64,000 bases of DNA from Bosea sp. OAE506 (GTDB lineage Bacteria; Pseudomonadota; Alphaproteobacteria; Rhizobiales; Beijerinckiaceae), in assembly GCF_040546595.1 (NCBI RefSeq), contig NZ_JBEPOB010000001.1, positions 379,501 to 443,500 of the forward strand, given 5' to 3'. A program made the position numbers and the translations under genes. A model generated the notes under the pieces. It was given only the letters and a program-made list of their open reading frames with translations, searched no databases and was not told the DNA's origin. Below, in pieces: positions 1-11,260 of the stretch (position 1 is its first letter; each line of letters opens with the position of its first letter).

Positions 1-539
1 TCGCGAACGCCGGCGGCGACACCATTAACTCGATCAAGCAGGCGAACGAATTCGGCATCACCGCCGGCGGCCAGAAGCTCGCGGGGTTGCTCGTCTTCCT
101 CTCGGACGTGCATTCGCTGGGCTTGGCCACGGCGCAGGGGCTGGTGCTGACGGAGTCCTTCTACTGGGACACCAACGACCAGACCCGGACCTGGTCCGAC
201 CGCTTCGCCAAGGCCAATGGCGGCAAGAAGCCGACCATGGTCCAGGCCGGCGTCTATTCCGGCATGCTGCACTATCTCAAGGCGGTCGAGGCTGCGAAGT
301 CGAAGGACTCCGCGGCGGTTATGGCCAAGATGAAGGAACTGCCGACCGAGGACCCGCTCTTCGGCAAGGGTTCTGTGCGCGCCGACGGCCGCAAGATGCA
401 CGACATGTACCTGTTCGAGGTCAAGAAGCCGGGCGAGTCGAAGGGTGCTTGGGACTACTACAAGCAGATCTCGGTGCTGCCGGCCGAGCAGGCCTTCCGC
501 CCGCTCGCGGAGAGCGAGTGCCCGCTCGTCAAGAAGTGA
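1..539 (+). CDS. Branched-chain amino acid-type ABC transporter substrate-binding protein, C-terminal part
   Basis: Reading frame 3 is open from the first base to a TGA at 537-539, so the 5' end lies outside the window. About 178 residues are visible. The text (...SFYWDTNDQTRTWSDRF, then an aromatic-rich stretch including AGVYSGMLHYLKAVEAA) is typical of the C-terminal lobe of periplasmic LivK-type binding proteins, which deliver branched-chain amino acids, amides or urea to a LivHM permease. Two permease genes follow on the same strand after about 180 bases, which supports the assignment. The actual ligand cannot be read from this fragment. Confidence 0.85.
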   Translation, partial: ANAGGDTINSIKQANEFGITAGGQKLAGLLVFLSDVHSLGLATAQGLVLTESFYWDTNDQTRTWSDRFAKANGGKKPTMVQAGVYSGMLHYLKAVEAAKSKDSAAVMAKMKELPTEDPLFGKGSVRADGRKMHDMYLFEVKKPGESKGAWDYYKQISVLPAEQAFRPLAESECPLVKK

Positions 540-541
540 GC

Positions 542-675
542 GTTTGAGACAGCGTCATTCTCGGGCCTGACCCGAGAATCTCTCAAACCAGAGTGCTCTG
601 GTTTCCGAGATGGTCGGGGCAGGCCCGACCATGACGCCGATTAGGATCATCCCGGACCGCCCCGTCCGGGATGAT
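542..675. repeat. Cluster of four intergenic palindromes between binding-protein and permease genes
   Basis: Four stem-loops sit back to back: a nested hairpin (GTTTGAGA 542-549 with TCTCAAAC 581-588, enclosing ATTCTCGGG/CCCGAGAAT), an ACCAGAG/CTCTGGT hairpin around 588-602, ATGGTCGGG/CCCGACCAT at about 610-632, and ATCATCCCGGAC/GTCCGGGATGAT at 646-675. The last belongs to the same palindrome family as those at 2660, 3327 and 8351. In mRNA the cluster could stabilise the upstream binding-protein message or lower downstream permease expression, a common arrangement in ABC operons; that role is inferred. Confidence 0.75.
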
Positions 676-719
676 GGCGACCACCTTGCCAATGCCCGCA
701 AAGATGATCTGAGCCCCGC

Positions 720-1607
720 ATGTTCGAACTTCTCGGTGTCCCGCCCCAGGCGCTGTTTGGCCAGGTCCTTCTCGGCCTGATCAACGGCTCGTTCTACGCG
801 ATCCTCAGCCTCGGGCTGGCGGTGATCTTCGGGCTGCTCAACATCATCAACTTCACCCATGGCGCGCAGTACATGATGGGCGCCTTCGTCGCCTGGATGT
901 GCCTGACCTATCTCGGCATCAACTACTGGGTGGCCCTCCTGCTGGCGCCGCTGGCGGTTGGCGCGACGGGCATCGTGATCGAGAGGCTGCTGCTCAAACG
1001 CATCGCCCATGTCGATCATCTCTACGGGCTGCTGCTCACATTCGGCCTTGCCCTGATCATCCAGGGTCTGTTCCGCAACGGATATGGTTCGTCCGGCCTG
1101 CCCTACCAGATTCCCGCCGAGCTGCGCGGGGGCGTCAATCTCGGCTTCATGTTTCTGCCCTGGTATCGCGGCTGGGTCGTCGTCGCCTCGCTCGTGGTCT
1201 GCCTGTCGACCTGGTTCCTGATCGAGAAGACCAAGCTCGGCGCCTACTTACGCGCCGCGACCGAGAACCCGACGCTGACCCAGGCCTTCGGCATCAATGT
1301 GCCGCTGATGGTGACGCTGACCTATGGCTTCGGCGTGGCGCTGGCGGGATTTGCCGGCGTGCTGGCGGCGCCGATCTATTCGGTCAACCCGAACATGGGC
1401 GCCGATCTCATCATCGTCGTCTTCGCCGTCGTCGTCATCGGCGGCATGGGCTCGATCCTGGGCGCCATCGTCACCGGCTTCTCGCTCGGCTTGATCGAGG
1501 GGCTGACCAAGGTCTTCTATCCGGAGGCCTCGGCGACGGTGATCTTCATCATCATGGTGCTGGTGCTGCTGGTGCGGCCGGCCGGCCTGTTCGGACGGGC
1601 CGCGTGA
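720..1607 (+). CDS. livH: LivH-type ABC transporter permease
   Basis: This 295-residue hydrophobic protein matches the length of LivH permeases. The N-terminal part (LLGLINGSFYAILSLGLAVIFG, then NIINFTHG) is the family signature, and the C-terminal half carries VIGGMGSILGAIVTG, the loop that contacts the ATPase. It should form one half of the inner-membrane channel for branched-chain amino acids or a related substrate. The ATG at 720 follows the palindrome cluster and has only a weak Shine-Dalgarno. The LivM partner follows after 31 bases. No livG/livF ATPase genes follow, so they are probably upstream of the window or elsewhere. Confidence 0.9.
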   Translation: MFELLGVPPQALFGQVLLGLINGSFYAILSLGLAVIFGLLNIINFTHGAQYMMGAFVAWMCLTYLGINYWVALLLAPLAVGATGIVIERLLLKRIAHVDHLYGLLLTFGLALIIQGLFRNGYGSSGLPYQIPAELRGGVNLGFMFLPWYRGWVVVASLVVCLSTWFLIEKTKLGAYLRAATENPTLTQAFGINVPLMVTLTYGFGVALAGFAGVLAAPIYSVNPNMGADLIIVVFAVVVIGGMGSILGAIVTGFSLGLIEGLTKVFYPEASATVIFIIMVLVLLVRPAGLFGRAA

Positions 1608-1638
1608 TGGCCGCCCGCCGCGAGACGAGGATTTGACC

Positions 1639-2628
1639 ATGGCCGACATCGCCGCCACCGAAGCTCCCGCCGCCCTCCTCCCGGGCGAGGCCGACAAGGG
1701 CACGCTGCGCCTGCATCGCGCCATCATGATCGGCATCGCGATCCTGCTCGTGATCGCGCCATTCGTGGCCTATCCGGTCTTCGTCATGAAGGTCCTGTGC
1801 TTCGCGCTGTTCGCGCTCGCCTTCAACCTGCTGCTCGGCTATGGCGGCCTGCTCTCCTTCGGCCACGCCGCCTATTTTGGCATGGCGAGCTATGTCTGCG
1901 CCTTCACAGCCAAGAACTGGGGGCTGACGCCGGAGCTCGCTATCCTGCTCGGCACAGCGGTTTCCGGGGGGCTCGGCCTGGTCTTCGGCGCGCTGGCGAT
2001 CCGGCGGCAGGGCATCTATTTCGCCATGATCACGCTGGCGCTGGCGCAGATGGTGTTCTTCTTCTCGCTGCAGACGCCGCGCTTCACCGGCGGCGAGGAC
2101 GGCATCCAGGCGGTGCCGCGCGGCCATCTGTTCGGGGTGATCAACCTCGCCGACGACCGCACGCTGTACTGGCTGGTGGCGGCGATCTTCATGGCCGGGC
2201 TGCTGGCGATCTACCGCATCATCCACTCGCCCTTCGGCCAGGTCTGCAAGGCGATCCGGGACAACGAGCCGCGTGCGATCTCGCTCGGCTACCGCGCCAA
2301 CCAGTACAAGCTCGCCGTCTTCGTACTCTCGGCCAGCCTGGCGGGGCTCGCCGGCTCGACCAAGGCGATCGTCTTCCAACTGGCCTCGCTGACCGACGTG
2401 CACTGGTCGATGTCGGGCGAGGTCGTGCTGATGACGCTGGTCGGCGGCCTCGGCACCGTCTTCGGGCCGATCGCGGGCGCGATCGTCATCGTCTCCATGC
2501 AGAACTATCTCGCCTCACTGGGCGCCTGGGTGACGGTGGTGCAGGGCGTGATCTTCGTGATCTGCGTGATGACCTTCCGGGAGGGCATCGTGGGCGTGAT
2601 CTCGAAATGGATTCGCAAGCCGCTTTAG
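1639..2628 (+). CDS. livM: LivM-type ABC transporter permease
   Basis: A roughly 329-residue membrane protein with the LivM hallmarks: FNLLLGYGGLLSFGHAAYFG near residue 60, SPFGQVCKAIRDNEPRA in the middle and MTLVGGLGTVFGPIAGA near the C-terminus. It pairs with LivH to form the permease. I place the start at ATG 1639, behind GAGACGAGGA at an ideal distance; a TTG two codons upstream is possible but worse placed. It is the last gene of the transporter operon here; the next gene converges from the other strand. Confidence 0.9.
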   Translation: MADIAATEAPAALLPGEADKGTLRLHRAIMIGIAILLVIAPFVAYPVFVMKVLCFALFALAFNLLLGYGGLLSFGHAAYFGMASYVCAFTAKNWGLTPELAILLGTAVSGGLGLVFGALAIRRQGIYFAMITLALAQMVFFFSLQTPRFTGGEDGIQAVPRGHLFGVINLADDRTLYWLVAAIFMAGLLAIYRIIHSPFGQVCKAIRDNEPRAISLGYRANQYKLAVFVLSASLAGLAGSTKAIVFQLASLTDVHWSMSGEVVLMTLVGGLGTVFGPIAGAIVIVSMQNYLASLGAWVTVVQGVIFVICVMTFREGIVGVISKWIRKPL

Positions 2629-2659
2629 GGCGGTCGCTTCACCTGCCACCCCACACGCG

Positions 2660-2707
2660 GGTCGTCCCAGACAAGCCGCCTTTTGGCGGCGCCGATCCGG
2701 GACGACG
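2660..2707. repeat. Intergenic palindrome between convergent genes
   Basis: GTCGTCCCAGA... pairs with ...TCCGGGACGAC, enclosing a perfect GCCGCC/GGCGGC hairpin with a TTTT loop (2675-2690). It lies between the 3' ends of livM and the isochorismatase-type gene, so it could act as a bidirectional terminator; it is also a member of the 'GTCATCCCGG' palindrome family. Confidence 0.65.
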
Positions 2708-2726
2708 GTGCGGTGCATCCACCACC

Positions 2727-3257
2727 CTACTTCACCAGCTTCAGCGCCTCACGGAACCGGGGGTGATCGGCGCTTCTCAGCCATTCGAAGATCACCATCT
2801 CTGACGTGACGATTTCGGCGCCGTGGCGGGCGAGGCGGTCCAGCGCGGCATCCTTCGACTCGGGGCGACGCGAGCCGGTCGCATCGCGCACCAGCCAGAC
2901 CCGGCGGCGATGGGCGAGCAAAGTCAGCGCGGTCTGCCCGACGCAGACATGCGCCTCGCAGCCGCAGAGCACAATCTGGCCGTCCCCCGCCAACGTCTCG
3001 AGGAAGGCGCCCTCCGTGCAGGCGTCGAAGCTCATCTTGGTGACGACGGGGCCGGCACCCGCGAGTTCCGGCACCGTGCCGCCGAGCCCCGCCGGGTTCT
3101 GCTCCGTCATCAGCACGGGCACACCGAGAAGGCGGGCCACCGCGACGAGCCTCTGCGCATTGGCGACGAGGGCCGCGCCCTCATGGATCGCCGGCATCAG
3201 CCGAGCCTGGAAATCGATGATGACGAGGGTCGAGTCGCTGGCGCTGAGCACGGGCAT
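2727..3257 (-). CDS. Isochorismatase-family cysteine hydrolase
   Basis: The 176-residue protein has the fold markers of cysteine hydrolases of the isochorismatase/nicotinamidase superfamily: VIIDFQARLMPAI supplies the catalytic Asp (about residue 15), VVTKMSFDA the Lys, and LCGCEAHVCV the nucleophilic Cys (the one in HVCV). It resembles the short YcaC-like hydrolases more than true isochorismatases, and its substrate is unknown. It is encoded alone, convergent with the transporter operon. Likely a cytoplasmic amidohydrolase. Confidence 0.85.
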   Translation of the reverse strand: MPVLSASDSTLVIIDFQARLMPAIHEGAALVANAQRLVAVARLLGVPVLMTEQNPAGLGGTVPELAGAGPVVTKMSFDACTEGAFLETLAGDGQIVLCGCEAHVCVGQTALTLLAHRRRVWLVRDATGSRRPESKDAALDRLARHGAEIVTSEMVIFEWLRSADHPRFREALKLVK

Positions 3258-3326
3258 GGGGGCCTCGTCCGGTTGGCGTGATCATAGCGGGCGCGGCCTT
3301 GGCCGACAGCCCACCTTCGTCAGCGT

Positions 3327-3361
3327 GTCATCCCGGGCTTCGCGCAGCGAAGGCCGGGATG
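3327..3361. repeat. GTCATCCCGG-family palindrome
   Basis: TCATCCCGGGCTTCGC pairs with GCGAAGGCCGGGATG around a short GCA loop. It lies upstream of the isochorismatase-type gene in a gene-poor stretch (3258-3452) and is related in sequence to the palindromes at 646, 2660 and 8351. Confidence 0.7.
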
Positions 3362-3452
3362 CTTCGTCAAGCGTCCCGCCCTCCGATGGATCCCTGCCTT
3401 CGTTGCGGTCATCTCGCGATAACGGTCGTTCTCCGCGAACCGAGGATGCGGT

Positions 3453-3671
3453 TCAGCCCGTCGGCCCGCCTGGAAGCGGGATGTCTTCCTCGATCTCGTG
3501 ATGGCCCACGGCGCGTTCGAGGCCGTCGGGGCCGCGCACGCGGTACTGCTCTTCCTTGTTGTCGCGCGGCGGCATCAGCCGGGTGATCTCGAAGGGGCCG
3601 GGCCGGACCTGGTTGTGGAAGCCGGCGGTGAGTTGGACGAGATCACCGAGCTTGTAGGGAGGGCGCGCCAT
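3453..3671 (-). CDS. Small conserved-type protein of unknown function
   Basis: A 72-residue reading frame starting MARPPYKLGDLVQL at 3671. It contains VRPGPFEITRLMP and YRVRGPDGLERAVG and looks like a small SH3-like or beta-barrel protein of the kind often encoded beside DUF1488 genes in Rhizobiales. A longer frame begins at 3737 but would overlap the neighbouring DUF1488 gene, which ends at 3676, only 4 bases before this ATG. The close spacing indicates co-transcription. Function unknown. Confidence 0.65.
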   Translation of the reverse strand: MARPPYKLGDLVQLTAGFHNQVRPGPFEITRLMPPRDNKEEQYRVRGPDGLERAVGHHEIEEDIPLPGGPTG

Positions 3672-3675
3672 GTCG

Positions 3676-3945
3676 TCAGCCCTTCCCGACGATGTCGGCC
3701 ACGGTGAGGCGGTGATAGCTGCCCTTGTGGCGGCCATAGGCTGCTGCGGCCGCGCTCAGGATGGCGTCGCGATGGCTGTCGAAGGTCGCCAGCATCTGCG
3801 CCTCGCCGGGCTCGGCGCCGAGCCGGCGCAGCGCGTCGACCTCGATCTGGAAGGCGATCTCCAGCGACGCGTCCGAGCCCCAGAAACTGACGCAGGAGCG
3901 GCCGGCATCGAAGCTGCGGACCGGATTGGGAAAGTTCAACGACAT
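3676..3945 (-). CDS. DUF1488-type small protein
   Basis: An 89-residue protein opening MSLNFPNPVRSFDAGRSCVSFWG, the characteristic start of DUF1488 proteins of alpha- and betaproteobacteria. It continues with an acidic, helix-prone core and ends LTVADIVGKG. No enzymatic motif is visible and the family has no established function. It lies 4 bases upstream of the 72-residue gene on the same strand, so the two probably form a two-gene operon. Confidence 0.8.
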   Translation of the reverse strand: MSLNFPNPVRSFDAGRSCVSFWGSDASLEIAFQIEVDALRRLGAEPGEAQMLATFDSHRDAILSAAAAAYGRHKGSYHRLTVADIVGKG

Positions 3946-3972
3946 GATGATCCTCTGTTCTGCGATGCCAGG

Positions 3973-4908
3973 TCAGGACGCCAGATAGGCGGCCTGAGAG
4001 ACCGGTACCGAAGCATGGACCGGACGGGAGACAGGCCGGCGCGTGGGCGCGGGCTGGGCCGGCGCGGGCAGCCGGCCATCGGCGTTCATGCGCTCGTCAA
4101 GGAGGCCAAGGACCGCATCGTCGATCGTTGCGTCGAACTTGCGGGCGAAGAGGCAGGGGCTCGCCAGAAGCTCCTGAGCATCGGAGGCGAGATAGGTGCG
4201 CGGGCGCAGCTTGATGTCGCCGTCCGGCACCCAGTCGATCATGCGCAGATCGTCGCTGACGATCTCGCCATGCTCGGCCGTGTTCATCATCACCGTCTGG
4301 AAAAAGCCCTCATCGGCGATGAAGGTATTGCGGTAAAAGGCCTTGTAGCGCTCGGCTTCGGGATGGTGGCAGACGAACTCGCAGAAGCGACGGCTGACGA
4401 TCATCCACTGATTGCCGATATAGGGCGAGACGCCGGCCATGAACGGCCGCGGGAACGGCGTCCGGACGATGCGCTTCTCGAACTCGACGACGTAGCGGCT
4501 CACGCGCTTCATCGTCTCGGGCCGCGCCTTGCGCTGGTCGAGGACCTTGATGAACTCCTTGCCGCGGTTGCGCTTCAGGAACGTGGCGATCTCGTCCTGG
4601 CTCTTGAGCGGGTAGTCCTGGCCGCTGAGATTCACGAAGAACTCCCAGTCTGCCCCCATTTCCAGCAGCTGCGCCATGCCGCGCAGTTCCGCATCGACGA
4701 GGCTGTATCCGCCCCAGCGGGCATGCTGGCTGGTCAGGATGGCACTGTTGGGAAAGCCGCGGAGGAAACGGCGAATATCGGCCTCCAGTTCGGGTCCGGA
4801 ATTCTTGTCGACATGGATCAGATAGTGATTGGCGGGATCGTGGATCGACTTGAACATGCGCTTGAACTGCGCGGGGTACCGGTGGACCAGAACCAGATAA
4901 GCGATCAA
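3973..4908 (-). CDS. Core-2/I-branching-type beta-glycosyltransferase
   Basis: A 311-residue protein of the GT14-like core-2/I-branching N-acetylglucosaminyltransferase family. LIAYLVLVHRYPAQFKRM opens the domain, followed by YLIHVDKNSG, ARWGGYSLVDAELRG, FVNLSGQDYPLKSQDEI (the conserved 'SGQDYPL' block) and NTFIADEGFFQT. The frame runs open to 5178, but the domain begins right at a TTG codon (4906-4908) preceded by AAGGA eight bases away, so I start there. It probably acts on surface polysaccharide or a glycan acceptor; the bacterial substrate is unknown. The last 30 residues are a Pro/Ala-rich tail. Confidence 0.75.
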   Translation of the reverse strand: MIAYLVLVHRYPAQFKRMFKSIHDPANHYLIHVDKNSGPELEADIRRFLRGFPNSAILTSQHARWGGYSLVDAELRGMAQLLEMGADWEFFVNLSGQDYPLKSQDEIATFLKRNRGKEFIKVLDQRKARPETMKRVSRYVVEFEKRIVRTPFPRPFMAGVSPYIGNQWMIVSRRFCEFVCHHPEAERYKAFYRNTFIADEGFFQTVMMNTAEHGEIVSDDLRMIDWVPDGDIKLRPRTYLASDAQELLASPCLFARKFDATIDDAVLGLLDERMNADGRLPAPAQPAPTRRPVSRPVHASVPVSQAAYLAS

Positions 4909-5201
4909 CGGGGATGTCCTTGAATCGGAAGCGAGCAGAAGCAGAGAAGGGACGCGCGACAGCGCACCTCGCCTCCCGTCGGGAGGCGTGTTCGACTGTC
5001 GTCTTGTCTCGAGACCGGCCGTGACGAGGGGCAGCGGCCGCAAAGGCGGCTGCTCGCGTTGACCGTGAATCCGACATGGGGAAGCCGACCTGTGATTGTA
5101 AGGTCGCGGCGGAAATAAGGGGGTGCAGAATTGCCCCCGCGGCTGGGCTCCCCATGCTAGCGAGGGTATGCCCGCCACCCCGGTCGGCGGGAGAACCGAC
5201 C

Positions 5202-6032
5202 ATGAAAACCATCACCGCCCATGGCGCCGCGATCCCCGCGCTTGGATTCGGCACCTTCCGCATGGAGGCGCCGGACGTGCTGCGCATGGTGCCCGCAGCG
5301 CTGAAGCTCGGTTTCCGCCATGTCGACACCGCCCAGATCTACCGCAACGAGGCGGCGGTGGGTGAGGCCATCGCCGGCAGCGGCGTGGCGCGTGCCGACA
5401 TCTTCCTGACCACCAAGGTCTGGATCGACCATTTCGCGCCGGATCGTTTCGCGGCCTCCGTCGACGAGAGCCTTGCCAAGTTGAAGACCGACCATGTCGA
5501 TCTCCTGCTGCTGCACTGGCCCAATGGCAGCGTGCCCCTGGCCGACCAGATCGGTGCGCTCAACGCGGTGCGCGAGGCCGGCAGGACGCGCCATATCGGC
5601 GTCAGCAACTACAACATCGCCTTGCTGGCCCAAGCGCGCGCGCTCAGCGCTGCGCCGCTCGTCACCAACCAGGTCGAGTATCACCCCTATCTCGACCAGC
5701 GTCGTCTGATGGCGGCGATGCGCGAGGCCGGGATGGCGCTGACCGCCTATTATGCGATGGCCGACGGCAAGGTCTTCGCCGATCCGCGGCTTGCCGACAT
5801 CGCCGCCAGGCACGGCCGCAGCATCGCCCAGATCGTGCTGCGCTGGCTTGTGCAGCAGGAGGGGGTCGTCGCGCTGTCGAAGACGGTGAGCGAGGAGCGT
5901 GCCCGCGACAATGCCGCGATCTTCGACTTCGCCCTCGACGAGGCCGAGATGGCGGCGATCCATGGGCTGGCGAAGCGCGACGGCCGCGTCCTCAAGCCCG
6001 AGGGCCTCTCGCCGGTCTGGGATGCGGCCTGA
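5202..6032 (+). CDS. Aldo/keto reductase
   Basis: A 276-residue AKR-fold NAD(P)H-dependent oxidoreductase. The catalytic tetrad is visible: Asp and Tyr in DTAQIYRNEAA (about residues 44-52), Lys in TTKVW and His in LLLHWPN. IGVSNYNIALL and the NQVEYHPYL block also fit, and VALSKTVSEERARDN is the cofactor-binding region. It is closest in style to 2,5-diketo-D-gluconate reductase-like enzymes, but substrate specificity cannot be read off. The ATG at 5202 follows GGCGGGAGA; an upstream in-frame ATG at 5076 is rejected because the domain begins at residue 1 of the shorter form. Confidence 0.9.
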   Translation: MKTITAHGAAIPALGFGTFRMEAPDVLRMVPAALKLGFRHVDTAQIYRNEAAVGEAIAGSGVARADIFLTTKVWIDHFAPDRFAASVDESLAKLKTDHVDLLLLHWPNGSVPLADQIGALNAVREAGRTRHIGVSNYNIALLAQARALSAAPLVTNQVEYHPYLDQRRLMAAMREAGMALTAYYAMADGKVFADPRLADIAARHGRSIAQIVLRWLVQQEGVVALSKTVSEERARDNAAIFDFALDEAEMAAIHGLAKRDGRVLKPEGLSPVWDAA

Positions 6033-6136
6033 CCGACCCCGTCGCAAAAGGTCCCTCAGTCCTCTGCAGTCACAGGTTCCATGCGGCCACGCATGGCCGC
6101 CAGACCGGCCCCGCTCGTCCCGCCTCTGGTGCATGA

Positions 6137-7702
<1,566 letters not shown>

Positions 7703-7802
7703 TCCAGATCGCACCGGGACTGCCGCTTTCGGCTAGCCTCGCCACAGGCCCGTCAAGAAGCGGGATCTAAGCTTGCGACCCCCTAAGCGGCAGGAGAGCC
7801 CC

Positions 7803-8330
7803 ATGTCCGATCTCGTCGTCATCGTCTACCCGACCGAAGCCCGCGCCGAGGAGATGCGGCAGAAGCTGTTTGGCCTGCAGAAGGAATATCTGATCGAGAT
7901 CGGCGATGCCGCCATCGCGGTGATGCAGGAGGGCGGCAAGGTGAAGCTGAACCAGCTGCTCAACACCACGGCGATGGGCGCGGCGTCGGGCTCCTTCTGG
8001 GGCCTGCTGATCGGCGCGATCTTCCTGATGCCGCTGGCGGGTGCGGCGCTCGGCGCGGCTTCGGGCGCCCTCGGCGGCGCGCTGACCGATTACGGCATCA
8101 ACGACGCCTTCATGAAGGATCTCGCCGGCAGCCTGCAACCGGGCAATGCCGCGCTGTTCGTGCTCGTCCAGCGCGTTACCGGCGACAAGGTGCTGGAGGC
8201 GATCAAGGGCACCGGCGGCACCGTGCTGAAGACCTCGCTCGACCACACCCGCGAGCAGGCGCTGCGCGACGCGCTGGCGGGTGTCAGCGCCGCGGCGCCG
8301 GCGGCGGGTGCTTCGACGCCGGTGGGGTGA
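7803..8330 (+). CDS. DUF1269-type membrane-associated protein
   Basis: A 175-residue protein beginning MSDLVVIVYPTEARAEEMRQKL, with a central small-residue-rich hydrophobic stretch (FWGLLIGAIFLMPLAGAALGAASGALGGALTDYG, residues about 65-100 in outline) that looks like a glycine-zipper membrane hairpin. This matches DUF1269 proteins, which are widespread, of unknown function and often stress-related. The ATG at 7803 has CAGGAGAG upstream; an in-frame start ten codons earlier is less likely. It stands alone and converges on dapD. Confidence 0.8.
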   Translation: MSDLVVIVYPTEARAEEMRQKLFGLQKEYLIEIGDAAIAVMQEGGKVKLNQLLNTTAMGAASGSFWGLLIGAIFLMPLAGAALGAASGALGGALTDYGINDAFMKDLAGSLQPGNAALFVLVQRVTGDKVLEAIKGTGGTVLKTSLDHTREQALRDALAGVSAAAPAAGASTPVG

Positions 8331-8350
8331 AGGGCTAAAAGCCCTCCGCC

Positions 8351-8457
8351 GTCATCCCGGACAAGCGGCGTAGCCGCGCCGCTCCGGGATCCATCCTAGA
8401 GCGACGTCCCACCCTATGATGGATCCCGGATCTCCGCTTCGCTGCGTCCGGGATGAC
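8351..8457. repeat. Large GTCATCCCGG intergenic palindrome
   Basis: GTCATCCCGG at 8351-8360 pairs with GTCCGGGATGAC at 8446-8457, with internal smaller stems (GCGGC/GCCGC; GGATCC repeats) in between. It fills the gap between the convergent DUF1269 and dapD genes and could terminate transcription from both sides. It is the longest visible member of the palindrome family in this window. Confidence 0.75.
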
Positions 8458-8472
8458 GGCGCGGTTGTTGGA

Positions 8473-9315
<843 letters not shown>

Positions 9316-9483
9316 GGGTGGCTCCGGCTTTTGAAAACGCCGGAGCGATGGCGGATGAGCGGCTTGACGTCAAGGCACGGCCGCGCGTCGCGCGCGGTTC
9401 AGGCGCCGCTTCGTCGCAGGAACGGCGAGCGGGCAGCCGTGTTAAGACACAGCAGCGACGCCGCGAACCGGCCGGAGGTCCCC

Positions 9484-9768
9484 ATGACGCGCCTGACCCT
9501 GTCCCTGATGCTCCTCACCCTCGCCGCACCGGCGCTGGCGCAGCCGCGTCCCTCGACGCCGGAGCGGACCTGCGCGACGAACCGCCAGAATGTCGTCGCC
9601 AGCGGCGCGATCGTGCTCGGCACCGGCGGCTTCACCTATGACCGCTTCGTCAACGACCGCAGCTTCTGCCAGCATGGCGACTTCATGGAGCCGGCCTTCG
9701 TGCCGAGCCGGGACAATCCGCAATGCTTCATCGGCTATCGCTGCAAGGTGGACCTGCCCTGGGATTGA
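9484..9768 (+). CDS. Small secreted protein of unknown function
   Basis: A 94-residue protein with a clear signal peptide (MTRLTLSLMLLTLAAPALA, cleavage after ALA) and a mature part containing four cysteines (CATN, FCQHG, QCFIGY, RCKVD), suggesting a small disulfide-bonded periplasmic protein. The ATG at 9484 has GGAGGTCCCC just upstream, an excellent Shine-Dalgarno. No family is recognised. It lies between dapD (divergent) and the amidohydrolase. Confidence 0.75.
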   Translation: MTRLTLSLMLLTLAAPALAQPRPSTPERTCATNRQNVVASGAIVLGTGGFTYDRFVNDRSFCQHGDFMEPAFVPSRDNPQCFIGYRCKVDLPWD

Positions 9769-9840
9769 GGAGCGGCGCTTTACCTCGCCCGGTCGCGGCG
9801 GCAGTGTCGGTCACGACCTCGCCAACCCGCCGGACCTCTC

Positions 9841-11175
9841 ATGCGACTCTGGATCAGGAACCCGCTCGGCATCGTCGCCGATAACGCCCCGGGCGGTGTG
9901 GTCGTCGAAGGCGCGGTCATCGTCGAGCTGGTGGCGGCGGGAGCCAGCCCTGCGGCGCCGGTGGACGCCGTCTTCGACGCCTCCGAGCATGTCGTCCTGC
10001 CCGGCCTGATCAACACCCACCATCATTTCTACCAGACGCTGACGCGGGCCCATCCGGCTGCGATCGACCGCGAGCTGTTTCCCTGGCTCACCGCACTCTA
10101 CCCGCTCTGGGCGCGGCTGACGCCCGACGATCTGCGGCTGGCTGTGCGGGCGGCGCTGGCGGAGCTGCTGTTGTCGGGCTGCACTACGGCGGCCGACCAT
10201 CATTACCTCTACCCGCCTGGACTGGAGGACGCCGTCGACATCGCGGTTGAGGAGGCGCGCGCGCTCGGCATCCGGGCCACGATCTCGCGCGGCTCGATGA
10301 ACCTGTCGCAGAAGGATGGCGGACTGCCGCCCGACACGGTGGTGCAGGACGAAGACACGATCCTCGCCGACAGCGAACGCGTGCTGATGCTGTTCCACGA
10401 TCCCTCGCCGGGCAGCATGGTGCAGATCGCGCTCGCGCCCTGCTCGCCCTTCTCGGTGACGCCGTCGCTGATGGCGAAATCGGCGGATCTCGCCGCGCGC
10501 TTCGACGCGCCGCTCCACACCCATCTCGCCGAGACCAGGGACGAGGATGCCTATTGCCTGCAGGTCTATGGCAAGCGCCCGCTCGACCTGCTGGAGGAAA
10601 CCGGCTGGATGCGGCCGAAGACCTGGCTGGCGCATGGCGTGCATTTCTCCTGCGAGGAATGCGAGCGGCTGGGCCGGGCCGGGGTCGGCGTCTGCCATTG
10701 CCCGACCTCTAACGGTGTGCTCGCGTCGGGCTTCTGCCGCACGCGCGAACTGGAGGCGGCGGGCGCGCCGCTCGGGCTCGGCGTCGACGGCTCGGCCTCC
10801 AATGACGGCTCGAACCTGATGGAGGAGCTGCGCCACGCACTGCTCGTCAACCGGCTGCGCTATGAAAGCGCCGCTGCCGTGACCGCCCGCGACGTCATCC
10901 GCTGGGCCACAGAAGGCTCGGCACGCTGCCTCGGCCGCTCCGATATCGGCACGATTGCGCCGGGGATGCAGGCCGATCTCGCGCTCTACCGGCTCGACGA
11001 GCTGCGCTTCTCGGGCGCGCATGACCCGGTCGCGGCGCTGGTGCTGTGCGGCGCGCATCGCGCCGACCGCGTCATGGTCGCCGGGCGCTGGCGGGTCATC
11101 GACGGGGCCATCCCCGGTCTCGACCTCGCTGCGCTGAGGCGCGCCCATGGTGCGGCCTCACGTCGCTACGCCTGA
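9841..11175 (+). CDS. 8-oxoguanine deaminase-like amidohydrolase
   Basis: A 444-residue metal-dependent hydrolase of the AtzA/TrzN/guanine deaminase group. Metal ligands are visible: the first two His in NTHHHFYQTLTRAHP, His in THLAETRDEDAY, His in LAHGVHFS and Asp in GVDGSASNDG. The 'NTHHHFYQTLTRA' version is typical of bacterial 8-oxoguanine deaminases, which convert 8-oxoguanine to urate, but hydroxyatrazine-type hydrolases share it. The C-terminal region (GTIAPGMQADLALYRLDE) completes the composite domain. It starts at ATG 9841 and appears to be monocistronic. Confidence 0.85.
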   Translation: MRLWIRNPLGIVADNAPGGVVVEGAVIVELVAAGASPAAPVDAVFDASEHVVLPGLINTHHHFYQTLTRAHPAAIDRELFPWLTALYPLWARLTPDDLRLAVRAALAELLLSGCTTAADHHYLYPPGLEDAVDIAVEEARALGIRATISRGSMNLSQKDGGLPPDTVVQDEDTILADSERVLMLFHDPSPGSMVQIALAPCSPFSVTPSLMAKSADLAARFDAPLHTHLAETRDEDAYCLQVYGKRPLDLLEETGWMRPKTWLAHGVHFSCEECERLGRAGVGVCHCPTSNGVLASGFCRTRELEAAGAPLGLGVDGSASNDGSNLMEELRHALLVNRLRYESAAAVTARDVIRWATEGSARCLGRSDIGTIAPGMQADLALYRLDELRFSGAHDPVAALVLCGAHRADRVMVAGRWRVIDGAIPGLDLAALRRAHGAASRRYA

Positions 11176-11260
11176 GCGCTTTCGCAATCTCGACTCATTT
11201 GCGGCCTTTTCTGGCAGGGGCCATTTGGACCTGGATCTTGCCGACCGAAGGATGCCGGAC

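Noticed and set aside
3661..3670. GGGCGCGCCA, a 10-base match to the tRNA-Arg 3' end
   Set aside because: It lies in the start region of a small host gene (ATG 3671) with no sign of an island boundary. It shows that this short core occurs by chance, and I lowered confidence in the 54782 site for that reason.
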